A stretch of DNA of 14,638 nt, taken from the NCBI GenBank assembly GCA_964427915.1, contig CAYRWA010000003.1, positions 1 to 14,638 on the forward strand, written 5' to 3'. Position 1 is the first letter of the stretch. Each line of letters begins with the position of its first letter. Both the position numbers and the translations under genes were made by a program. A model generated the notes under the pieces. It was not told where the DNA came from, made no database searches, and saw nothing but the letters and a program-made list of their open reading frames with translations. Positions 1 to 8,274 of this stretch are shown here, one piece after another. This DNA comes from JAGLCW01 sp964427915 (GTDB lineage: Bacteria; Caldisericota; Caldisericia; UBA6126).

Positions 1-3000
1 AGAAGGAGATGTGTTGCCATAAATAGCGGTTTGGTGTTGGTTGCCAAAGAGGAAAACGCGACCATCTTCGTGCATAGGAAGATCACGAGGATCAGCGGGA
101 CGTACTTGAACAATCATGTTGTTCTCGATGGCATAGGTTAAATCGTAATTGGCAGCGTTCAACAGATCTTGTCCTAGTTCAATGCGAGTTTCTGCAGAAA
201 GAACTGACAAGCGGGGAGGAGCAATGTGTACTTCATGACTTGGGAAGGCTTCCCAGTCGAGGAAGAATGTATTGTCATTGGTTCTTCCCGGATCAAATCT
301 TGAAATGACATGTGCTGGATCGGTTTTATATTTGGGAGGATAGCCGCAAAGGTCAGCTTGTGCGGGATTGTTGGTGTAAACGTTGTCTCCCACAAGTCCT
401 CCAATATAACAAACGTCTTCGGCAAAGACATAGAATGTAGTTTGTGCATTAACATCAAGACCAAGAGAATCATGAAAGTCCAGTTTCTGGTTAGGATCGA
501 TATCGGCAAAGAGATATCCACCTTTGTGTGGACTGTTATAAATAGCACCCAAGCCCCAGCCAACAGTAGGTGGGGTTAGATTGGGATTTGGAGTTACATC
601 CCAACCTCCATGAATACTTTCTTCGTCATATCGAACCAATGTTGTGTTGTAATAGACTTTGCCGATTTCTTGTTGATCAGCGCCAGGTTTTGGTGATTGA
701 TAAAAGGTGCCCGGTAAACACAATTCGGAATTTCTTGTGTCAACTTTTTTGTTATCGTTAAAATCAAATCCAAAGTGGATAGTATACGAATACAAATCTT
801 GCATGAAGTGTTCTGCAAAAAGATTACGATCTCGTTCGTTGAAATCGTACGATTCCGGTCTTGTGGAATAAGGAGTGAAGCGAGCGGTGTTCTTAATACC
901 TCCACCGCAGGTGCTAACGCCCTTACTAACACCTTTTAACAGAAGTCCTTGTGCATTTTTGGCTGTAATCGTAACTTTGTAGATTCGATTGTCAGCAGCT
1001 GTTAGTACAAAATCTGGATTTCCTGGAACAGAGTATGATGTGCCAGCGGGATCATCTATATTGGATACTTCATATTCCACTGTGGGTAAAACAACCTTTA
1101 CATTCACCTTGGCAGCATGTTTTCTGTCAGGAGTATAGATAATAACATCAAAAGAGCCTTCGTCATTCGCGCAAAAACCTCGGAAGGAATACTTACCATC
1201 TGTTTTTAAATTGAAATCAATATCAATCGGACTAAAGGGTGCAGAGGAAGAAACAGAATAAAGTTGGTGGTTGTTCACGCGAGTGCCATCATTGTTGTGC
1301 AAATCGGTTCTTAGCCAATAATAATCAGGCAATGGATCGGGGTGAATATCACGGAACAAAAAGTTCCATATATCGTTATCATCGATTTCGTATTTGCCAT
1401 CTCTATCTGGAATTCCTAAAGACAAATCAACAGGAGTTCCTTCATCGTCTGTTAAAACAAAAGATAACGGAGAAACAGGATCTACTAGTTCAGGTGTCAC
1501 ACCTGCAGTTAAAGGATTTGGTTGAACAGAAGCAGTTAGATCCATGATGGGTTCTACAGGTAAAAATTTCTGACCTGCAATGTAGACTTCATGAGAAAAC
1601 TGTGGAGTAGTACCGCCATAGTTATATAGTGGTTCAAAGGATCTGTCCGTATTGTCGTCACCATACTTATAGGCAGTTACCATAACAGGTAATTTCTCAT
1701 AATCAGAAATGAGGTGATCTGGTTCATTGTTTAATCCACCAAAATCTATGCCAACGGTATCAATTTGGCATCCATTTTCCTGGGACATAGTAAATGTATA
1801 AACTCCATCCCCTCGTTGGAAAGTTCGGCCATCAATTAATCCGCCATTCCATGTGTTGGTAGCTAAGTCGTAGGATCCAATAATTTCTGTTTCGTAATCT
1901 TTAAAGGATATTTTACCATCTTTGTTGTAGTCCTCATCTTCAAGATACTGAGGAGCTAATTCGGTATATTTACTAGAATGAGGAGGATTGCCTAACCAAC
2001 CATCTCCAGCTCCTTCATATATACCTGCAACGTCGCCTACCACGCCGCGATCTTGCCATATGTAAACCAGGGCGTCATTCACAAGGCTTTCTTCTTGAAA
2101 AGCAGTGTGTTCGGTGACTGTAACTTGAATTTTGTTGTCTTGATCGGCATATAATTCATTTACATCAGATTCAACAGTTAAAGCATGTACTTCGATTCCA
2201 TCGGTTGGAGGCTCCGCACAGCAATCTTGATACACTTTGATCGTACCATCATATAGGGTTACTTTAATCTGTATTAAACCATTGGAAATGGGAATAAATT
2301 CATCCAGGCGGAAAACATTGTTAAGACCTCTAAAGTCGAGTTGTCCTCCTCCTAAGAGAAGAGGATTTTCATATTGATAGAGCTTTCCATCTGACTTTGT
2401 TCTCGTCCAATCAAATACTTCTCGATTTGAGTAAGTACCATTGGCAGCTAGAGGATAATCTTCTTTTCTGCCGTAATACTTATTATCCCATGACATTTCA
2501 TACTCTTCAAAGTTAGAGCTATCGATAACAATGCTGCTTTCCCAATCATAGACAATGGGAACGTGGCGAAGGTTGTTGTATCGATACTCTGATTCAATCG
2601 TTTGTTTAACTGGATCAAATATCTTAGGTCTTGCAATAGGACCGGATAATTCTATTTTTCGAATTCTATAGTCTGGCTGTGTATCCTTGCTGAAACTAAG
2701 ATGATTCCCATCAATATCTTTCAAAATAAAGAATGTACCATAATCGGTTAGAGGGAAGAATTCGGTACCGAGTTTGTTAAAATCAACAAATTTGTTATAG
2801 TCAATACCTTCGTCGTACCAGTACCACCACCAGATAGCAGGATATGCATTCCAACCACTGTGATAATCATCGGAACGATAATATCCTCCGTTTTTAACGG
2901 CTCCAGCAACTCTACCGGTATGGGTTTGACCCCCGGGGTAGGCACGCAAATCCTTTGCAACATCAACAATCATAGGGTTATATGGTGCTTGTATTTGGGG

Positions 3001-6000
3001 GGTTGGTACGGGAAGGGGTGATAGCGGATTTTGTCCTGCGGTATAATCAACCTGTGAGTTTTGTAATGCGTGGTCAATGGTATTAAATTCAACAAAGTTA
3101 ACATATGGATCAGGAGCTAATACCTTGAAGTAATGAACTCCACAATAATCAGTTCCGAAACGACTAAATCTTTGCAATCCCGAACCGGGTCTTTGCCAAT
3201 CTAGATATACTTCATCGTCAAAGCCTCCAATGGAATGATCTTTATTGGTTTCAATAAAATATGGAGGATGTTTGATTGAGGAGTTGTAGTCAAAAATAAC
3301 ATTGTAGGTCTCAACTTTTAGTGCTAGTTTCGTTAAGGCATTTCTTGGAAGCACTGTAACAGGTATCTCACCGCCTTCGTTTGTAGAAGGATATGGGTCT
3401 TGTCCATAATTTCTTAAAAGAGAAGGAACCCCGTATGTTGCTACGGTGATATATGGTGGCATACCTGGTTCGAGTGGACCAAATGTATCGCCATACGTAA
3501 CTGTACCAAGGTCATCAAACAATCCATCGCCACAGGAGATACAATTGTCTTTTCCTTGGGAACAATCGGTGTCGGTAAATTTAATTCTTTCATTACTATT
3601 AATGCTTACTTTTAAATATCCAGGTAATATGGTAGGACCGGTGGAAGGATCATCTGGGTCATAGAAGGGATTTGGTGCCCACAAGAAGTCACCTTCGTCT
3701 AGAATGCCAGGGTTTGGACCACAGTCATTCCACATCCATATAAGAAGGGTTTCGTCGTCATTGTATTGTCCAATAATCAATTGGTTTTCTTCAATGTCAT
3801 ATTCCGTTGCACCGATAGAGTGGAGCCCGTATACCTTTCCAGCCAGGCTTGCACTAATGCGGCCTGTAAACATAAACTGGATACCGGCACCAGAAGCGTT
3901 ATAAAAAGCAACAATCTCGTGTCCACTTGGTACCGATATTGTTTGACCGCTAGGGTCATTTACATCGTTTGGATTGTCAGCATCACGCAACTTGACGCTT
4001 AGATTGGGGAACTTTTGGTCCAAAATACTTAAGCATTTTTTTGAAGGGAGAAGGTTAATGTCTTCGGGAAGAACCTGTTTAGAAACTTCAGTATAGGTGT
4101 CAAATCGTCCCTTAAGTTCTGCAGGAAGAGGTGGTACGGGGAATGCGGTAGGCCCCCAAATTTTACTACCATCTGTTTTTCCTGCGTATCGTAGTGTATT
4201 GTCGTGCATTTTCCAGAATGGATCATAAATTTTGTAGTGACCTGGGGTGGGATCTGTTACTCCACCGCAGTCTTTTACTGCAATAATTTTTACATTGTTA
4301 TCGAATGTAGCTAACTCATAACGGAACTTTTCACTGTTCCATACTTTCTGCCAGCCTTTATAAAAACCGGTAGGTGTACAAGAACCCTGGTAAGGAGTAA
4401 ACTCAAAAACAGCTTCGGGGTTGTCAGAGGTGATGACTCGATAATCTTCATTGAAGTCAATCCCTAGAAATTCTTGGTTGTTTACTATGTAGACATATAT
4501 TTTTTCTGCAGGGTGATATACGCCGTTTTCCCAATACTCAGGCCTGGGGGAGGGATCAATAGTGACGCGAATTTGCGTTGTTTGCTCCACTTTAATCTCG
4601 GGTTCAATGGACAACTCCATACCCAAGCGATTCGATGGGAACACTTCCCAATCAATAAAGCGGAAGTCGCAGTTTTTCCCTACTGACAAACCGTGAACAA
4701 CGTTCTCGTTGATCCAGTAGTTTTTGTTTCCACCGACAAGAGAACCACATTCGTATAGGGAACTATCAAGAATAATGGTTGTTAAACGAGTAGTATGAAA
4801 CTGATCAATTACTAGGGGAGTTAGTCGAATAGAGCTAAAAGGAAGGATATCTTGTATAGAAAGAAGAAGTTGGTTTTGTTGAATATAGCCGTACCAAATA
4901 ACATCTTCAATGGTTAGGGGAAGCTCATTCAATGGATCATCGGAGTTATCTCGGTCACCCAATTCAACAACAGTATATGGTTGGTATCCAAAGATGGGAT
5001 ACAAACGAATATCGCCTGTGCTTACTGTTCCTGAATTGTCAACATCTACATACCCACCAACATGAGAAGATGGGAAAACTGGGTCTTGGTATGCGCGGAT
5101 ATGGGCAGGAGTAGAATCCATGTCGTAGTACAAGTCCATATCGATTAACATGTTTGCGCTTACAATAGAACCTGGATCAAACTGTCCAGAGAGGTCAAGG
5201 ACGCGAATATCGCCAGGTGTAATTGTGTGAACAGGATTTACAACGGGATCCCAGTCGTGATCAAAATAGAGAATACTTTCAAATGGAGCTTCACCCCAAA
5301 AGAAGTAATTATCAATGTCTGCAGATGATATTGTAGTAAAGAGAGGGGCATCACGAGGAACCTTTGATTCCGTTAAATAAATTCCTTCTCCGTTGTCGTA
5401 GGTATAATTTTTTTCTATGTCTTTTTCTAGCCATTCTTGGTCAAAGAACATTTCGTTGTAGTTAAAGTTGAAAAGAGTAAGTCCCACATCAGAATCACCA
5501 TCAACTACGGTGGTGTTTGCGGGATAGGTGATAACGTTTTCGCCAACAGTCACGGTTACTTCTGTGATTCTTTCGTCGCCTGGATCGACTACTTGAAGAG
5601 CTCCAGGTTGAATCACTTTATTTTTATAAATAGCTTCACCACAACCATATGAATATGGATTGTTAATTGGGTCGGATGCGTCTAGTGCTGTAGTGTCATG
5701 ATACATAATGTCAAAAGGAAATGGAGATAGAATTCTTCCATAATCTTTATCCGCCACCACGTCATTGGAACACCCTAAAAATTCTTCGCCTGTACGTCCG
5801 GGGCGATAATCGTCAGAAAGATTATAGGGAAATAAAGTGTCTATGGGGGGCGGGGGATTGTCCACAAAGTTCTCACCTAAGTTGTTATCAATGCCATCAT
5901 CTTTCCACACTTCCACACCTATATATTCACGAAACTTCACGTCAATATCTTGGAATGTGGTAGCAGAAATGTCAAAAGTTCTTCCATCATCATCAAGAAC

Positions 6001-7878
6001 TGTATTACGTTGCATAGATTGAGCGGTTGATAAAAAGCTTCCGCTTTGAGAACGAAGAGAGGCTGCTGTGAAATCCGGAATTTCTCCTTGCCAAATATCA
6101 CTTTCAATAGAAAGATTGTACAAAGAGTCATTACCGCCACCAAAAATAACTTCTGCAAGCAGAAGTGCATCGCCACGAACACGGGGTACATAAGGGTTGG
6201 AAGTTTCTTTTAGCGCTTTGCTTACGATAAGTTGTACGTCCGAGCTTAGAAGACCTCTGTTGCGGTCTTTTTTCAAACCACTAAAAACAGGTCCGTTTAC
6301 ATTCGTAAGACGGTAGTCTCCTACAGTAACTCGACCATAGGTTTGTGGATCTGTTCCACGGTCTCTGTATATCCATTCTTGGTACTCATAGGAATACCAT
6401 TCCTCGTGCCATTTTGAATCCGCAGGGGTTTTTTTGTTGTCCACGTGAAGTTCGTCGTCTTCTTTACGAACTCTCTCTCCACCATTAGTACCTTCCTCTG
6501 CGTTATATTCTGCGAAGTTTGTACGGAAACGGAATAAAGATTTATATCGCCCGGGCACGCCTTGGTTAACGGGGTTTCCAAGTTGATCGTAAGCACAATC
6601 CCAGTCACCAGATAGCACTTTACTGTTGGGAGGGTAGTTTCTGGTTTCCCCATTAAAGTAAACAGAAACAGGTGTTAACCGGTAATCCCCTTCTTGCACA
6701 AAAAACGAAAGGTTGGGCCAAAGAGTAGCGCTTGTCCCTTTTCGATAAATATGTTCACCAGGATCAAAATCGGATATTTGAGTATAAAACCTGTGTAGCT
6801 GTGGAGGATCTGAATAAGGAGGGTAATTTACGGTTATAGAAGCAGTTTTGTTTTGTGCTTCGTCGGAAACGTTGTCAGTATGGAGTTCATCACCACAGAG
6901 TACGCGTTTGGATTGTAGGTTGTCTATGTCGCTGTTATAGTACCAGCGGAAAGATTTGTTAGGTTCTAGTGTGTAGTCAGATTGGGTGATGGGGGTATCA
7001 TCAAATTCGTATCCCGCATCTCCTGGTAATCCCCAATATCTGAACTCTAATAGATCGTATGCCTGTTGGGCATCCCAATCGTAGGTTCCGTTGTATTGAT
7101 CCGATACAAAGGTTTCCCCTTGGACTACGGAAGGTCGAATAGGTGGTACAGATCCTTCTCCTCTTTCTAGAGGAAAATCAATCATATCGATCCAGCCCAT
7201 TCTAAAAAATCTCTTTGTGTTGTTTCGATCCCAAAAATAAATACAGGTGTTACCGTCTTTGTCAATAAACGTAGGTCCATGGAACATATCAAATCGTGGA
7301 TTGTCAGGATCTAGTATGTAGGGTCCCTGTGTGTTGTTCCCTGTAGATGGATCTACGAAAGCATTTGGGTTATTGGTGCAAAGGTTGGTTTGATATTTTC
7401 CGTTTAGGTTTGCTGGGTCGGCAGGTTCAAAATATCGACAATCGTTGAAATAGCCATCAGGGTCCAACCATATTTGACCACAACTGTCATACACTGCATA
7501 CCAGGGATTTTTAAATCGAGATTTACCACCATCGGAAATAACTTCGAGATAAAACTTCGCCCAAAAAAGAGGTTCTGCTTGCGTATTTGGCAATAATGCG
7601 GGTATATTGTTTTCATTCTCTATTGCTAATAAAGAATTTGGCATACCATAGCCTTCTCGCCCCCAAACTGTTTCTCCCGACCTTTGCCAAGGGAATAGTT
7701 TGCCTTCAAGTTTTTGACCGTCTCTATCGTAACGGACGGGTACAAAGCGAACAGCAATCATCACGGCTTTGTTTAGTTCTTCATTAGCTTTAGTAATGTT
7801 CACGGCGCTGTTAAAAGGAATCTGTAGCATAGCAACAGCCATAAAAGAGATGACTAACCAAGCGAATAATCTTTTCAT
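1..7878 (-). CDS. Giant secreted multi-repeat protein, partial (C-terminus beyond window)
   Basis: Reading the minus strand from the ATG at 7878 gives 2626 codons without a stop, so the protein is larger than this and cut off by the window edge. The start is supported by AAAGGAGAA at 7884-7892 and an in-frame TGA 18 bases upstream. Residues 1-25 look like a Sec signal peptide: MKR, then a hydrophobic stretch to about residue 18, with possible cleavage after A25. No further membrane segment stands out. The rest is rich in Asp, Asn, Tyr, Pro and Trp and looks like a chain of beta-sandwich segments; residues from about 1900 read like a bacterial Ig-like domain. Modules with a GDxRLTxV core recur at D398, D521, D768, D890 and D956. 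Single EF-hand or dockerin-like loops occur, for example at D945 and D1983. LVGxN followed by DWExFPS occurs near 1044-1085 and 2490-2550. Of roughly 27 Cys, about ten are in CG dipeptides; no CxxCH haem motif was seen. I do not recognise the family. A surface, matrix or filament protein is the likeliest role, by inference. Confidence 0.9.
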   Translation of the reverse strand, partial: MKRLFAWLVISFMAVAMLQIPFNSAVNITKANEELNKAVMIAVRFVPVRYDRDGQKLEGKLFPWQRSGETVWGREGYGMPNSLLAIENENNIPALLPNTQAEPLFWAKFYLEVISDGGKSRFKNPWYAVYDSCGQIWLDPDGYFNDCRYFEPADPANLNGKYQTNLCTNNPNAFVDPSTGNNTQGPYILDPDNPRFDMFHGPTFIDKDGNTCIYFWDRNNTKRFFRMGWIDMIDFPLERGEGSVPPIRPSVVQGETFVSDQYNGTYDWDAQQAYDLLEFRYWGLPGDAGYEFDDTPITQSDYTLEPNKSFRWYYNSDIDNLQSKRVLCGDELHTDNVSDEAQNKTASITVNYPPYSDPPQLHRFYTQISDFDPGEHIYRKGTSATLWPNLSFFVQEGDYRLTPVSVYFNGETRNYPPNSKVLSGDWDCAYDQLGNPVNQGVPGRYKSLFRFRTNFAEYNAEEGTNGGERVRKEDDELHVDNKKTPADSKWHEEWYSYEYQEWIYRDRGTDPQTYGRVTVGDYRLTNVNGPVFSGLKKDRNRGLLSSDVQLIVSKALKETSNPYVPRVRGDALLLAEVIFGGGNDSLYNLSIESDIWQGEIPDFTAASLRSQSGSFLSTAQSMQRNTVLDDDGRTFDISATTFQDIDVKFREYIGVEVWKDDGIDNNLGENFVDNPPPPIDTLFPYNLSDDYRPGRTGEEFLGCSNDVVADKDYGRILSPFPFDIMYHDTTALDASDPINNPYSYGCGEAIYKNKVIQPGALQVVDPGDERITEVTVTVGENVITYPANTTVVDGDSDVGLTLFNFNYNEMFFDQEWLEKDIEKNYTYDNGEGIYLTESKVPRDAPLFTTISSADIDNYFFWGEAPFESILYFDHDWDPVVNPVHTITPGDIRVLDLSGQFDPGSIVSANMLIDMDLYYDMDSTPAHIRAYQDPVFPSSHVGGYVDVDNSGTVSTGDIRLYPIFGYQPYTVVELGDRDNSDDPLNELPLTIEDVIWYGYIQQNQLLLSIQDILPFSSIRLTPLVIDQFHTTRLTTIILDSSLYECGSLVGGNKNYWINENVVHGLSVGKNCDFRFIDWEVFPSNRLGMELSIEPEIKVEQTTQIRVTIDPSPRPEYWENGVYHPAEKIYVYIVNNQEFLGIDFNEDYRVITSDNPEAVFEFTPYQGSCTPTGFYKGWQKVWNSEKFRYELATFDNNVKIIAVKDCGGVTDPTPGHYKIYDPFWKMHDNTLRYAGKTDGSKIWGPTAFPVPPLPAELKGRFDTYTEVSKQVLPEDINLLPSKKCLSILDQKFPNLSVKLRDADNPNDVNDPSGQTISVPSGHEIVAFYNASGAGIQFMFTGRISASLAGKVYGLHSIGATEYDIEENQLIIGQYNDDETLLIWMWNDCGPNPGILDEGDFLWAPNPFYDPDDPSTGPTILPGYLKVSINSNERIKFTDTDCSQGKDNCISCGDGLFDDLGTVTYGDTFGPLEPGMPPYITVATYGVPSLLRNYGQDPYPSTNEGGEIPVTVLPRNALTKLALKVETYNVIFDYNSSIKHPPYFIETNKDHSIGGFDDEVYLDWQRPGSGLQRFSRFGTDYCGVHYFKVLAPDPYVNFVEFNTIDHALQNSQVDYTAGQNPLSPLPVPTPQIQAPYNPMIVDVAKDLRAYPGGQTHTGRVAGAVKNGGYYRSDDYHSGWNAYPAIWWWYWYDEGIDYNKFVDFNKLGTEFFPLTDYGTFFILKDIDGNHLSFSKDTQPDYRIRKIELSGPIARPKIFDPVKQTIESEYRYNNLRHVPIVYDWESSIVIDSSNFEEYEMSWDNKYYGRKEDYPLAANGTYSNREVFDWTRTKSDGKLYQYENPLLLGGGQLDFRGLNNVFRLDEFIPISNGLIQIKVTLYDGTIKVYQDCCAEPPTDGIEVHALTVESDVNELYADQDNKIQVTVTEHTAFQEESLVNDALVYIWQDRGVVGDVAGIYEGAGDGWLGNPPHSSKYTELAPQYLEDEDYNKDGKISFKDYETEIIGSYDLATNTWNGGLIDGRTFQRGDGVYTFTMSQENGCQIDTVGIDFGGLNNEPDHLISDYEKLPVMVTAYKYGDDNTDRSFEPLYNYGGTTPQFSHEVYIAGQKFLPVEPIMDLTASVQPNPLTAGVTPELVDPVSPLSFVLTDDEGTPVDLSLGIPDRDGKYEIDDNDIWNFLFRDIHPDPLPDYYWLRTDLHNNDGTRVNNHQLYSVSSSAPFSPIDIDFNLKTDGKYSFRGFCANDEGSFDVIIYTPDRKHAAKVNVKVVLPTVEYEVSNIDDPAGTSYSVPGNPDFVLTAADNRIYKVTITAKNAQGLLLKGVSKGVSTCGGGIKNTARFTPYSTRPESYDFNERDRNLFAEHFMQDLYSYTIHFGFDFNDNKKVDTRNSELCLPGTFYQSPKPGADQQEIGKVYYNTTLVRYDEESIHGGWDVTPNPNLTPPTVGWGLGAIYNSPHKGGYLFADIDPNQKLDFHDSLGLDVNAQTTFYVFAEDVCYIGGLVGDNVYTNNPAQADLCGYPPKYKTDPAHVISRFDPGRTNDNTFFLDWEAFPSHEVHIAPPRLSVLSAETRIELGQDLLNAANYDLTYAIENNMIVQVRPADPRDLPMHEDGRVFLFGNQHQTAIYGNTSPS
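4954..6993 (-). repeat. GDxRLT repeat modules within the giant protein
   Basis: Residues about 296-975 of the giant protein contain recurring modules with a core such as EGDYRLTPV (D398), VGDYRLTNV (D521), PGDERITEV (D768), PGDIRVLDL (D890) and TGDIRLYPI (D956). The first four are 123, 247 (twice 123.5) and 122 residues apart. At the expected missing position near 644 lies a divergent QDIDVKF. A weaker SDYTLEP occurs at D301. Several copies are followed by a YPxxxxV..GD.D segment and by F.F.x[N] strands. At D956 and D521 the GD is the last position of an EF-hand-like loop, so the modules may derive from dockerin-like units. The repeats diverge at DNA level, so they are old rather than recent duplications. 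Confidence 0.65.
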
Positions 7879-7925
7879 CTCAGTTCTCCTTTCTCATCTT
7901 CGCTGTAAGGGGTTTGTGTAACCGT

Positions 7926-7951
7926 AAGAAACTTGAATTGATCAGTTTCTT
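7926..7951. promoter_or_regulatory. Inverted repeat upstream of the giant gene
   Basis: AAGAAACT at 7926-7933 is matched perfectly by AGTTTCTT at 7944-7951 across a 10-base spacer, with two further G-T wobble pairs outside. It lies 48 bases upstream of the giant-gene ATG, so it could form a hairpin in that mRNA's leader or be an operator in the divergent region. No T-run follows on either strand, which argues against an intrinsic terminator. Confidence 0.4.
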
Positions 7952-8200
7952 GTACCCCTTCGCGAATAGGGAAAAAACGTACAACACAAAGTATGTCAAA
8001 AATACCATAGACTACCATAAAATCAAATTATGGAAGCAATCCAAAACATACAAAAACCTCGTAGCTTTCAACGTCAATAATTATTTCATCAATTGGGTAA
8101 ATTATATAACAACAAATTGCGATTTCCATGCTTTCTTTCGATTCATTGAATTTTTTCTTGCATTTTCTTCAATTTTTTTGTTTTTAAAGCACCTAAACAT

Positions 8201-8214
8201 CTTCATATATGAAG
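8201..8214. promoter_or_regulatory. Perfect 14-bp palindrome overlapping dnaA promoter
   Basis: CTTCATATATGAAG is self-complementary over its whole length and covers the likely -35 hexamer of the dnaA promoter. Its position suits binding of a dimeric repressor or activator, but I do not recognise the site as that of a known regulator. Confidence 0.45.
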
Positions 8215-8229
8215 TATTTACGGTACAAT
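8202..8229 (+). promoter_or_regulatory. Probable dnaA promoter
   Basis: TACAAT at 8224-8229 resembles a sigma-70 -10 box (5 of 6). TTCATA at 8202-8207 is a weak -35 (4 of 6) with a 16-base spacer. It would give a leader of about 40 bases before the dnaA ATG. A weak -35 is consistent with a regulated promoter. Confidence 0.45.
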
Positions 8230-8274
8230 AACTAAAACCAACGAAATGCAAAATTTTTTTAAAAAGGATTTTTT

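Larger units (their letters stand above)
7879..8274. other. Divergent AT-rich intergenic region between giant gene and dnaA
   Basis: This gap of 396 bases holds no convincing gene. A frame opening at 7914 lacks proper RBS spacing and has low-complexity composition. It contains the RBS of the giant gene (7884-7892), an 8-bp inverted repeat (7926-7951), T-tracts (8151-8185), a perfect palindrome (8201-8214), the probable dnaA promoter and the dnaA RBS (AAGGA at 8264-8268, 6 bases before the ATG). A weak minus-strand -10-like TATAAT lies at 8106-8101 and might serve the giant gene, but its -35 partner is poor. I found no consensus DnaA box here. Confidence 0.7.

Noticed and set aside
3540..3580. 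CISC motif in the giant protein as a metal or haem site
   Set aside because: No following His for haem c and no second CxxC nearby; a disulfide or a structural turn is as likely.
5858..5866. Other single-mismatch DnaA boxes, such as TTGTCCACA here and at 10285, and TGTGGATAG at 13891
   Set aside because: About three such sites are expected by chance in a window this size, and these are isolated.
6441..6446. CACGTG inside the giant gene as a parS core
   Set aside because: The flanks match the parS consensus TGTTTCACGTGAAACA only about 10 of 16. No better parS was seen in the window, so ParB's sites probably lie outside it.
174..7616. Several open frames of 60-130 codons on both strands within 1-7878
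   Set aside because: All lie in other frames of the giant gene, lack RBS sites and read as shadow translations; the single continuous frame explains the region.
7914..8231. Possible 105-residue plus-strand gene in the dnaA upstream gap
   Set aside because: TTG start with no properly spaced RBS, low-complexity AT-rich composition, and overlap with the promoter signals of dnaA; no recognisable domain.
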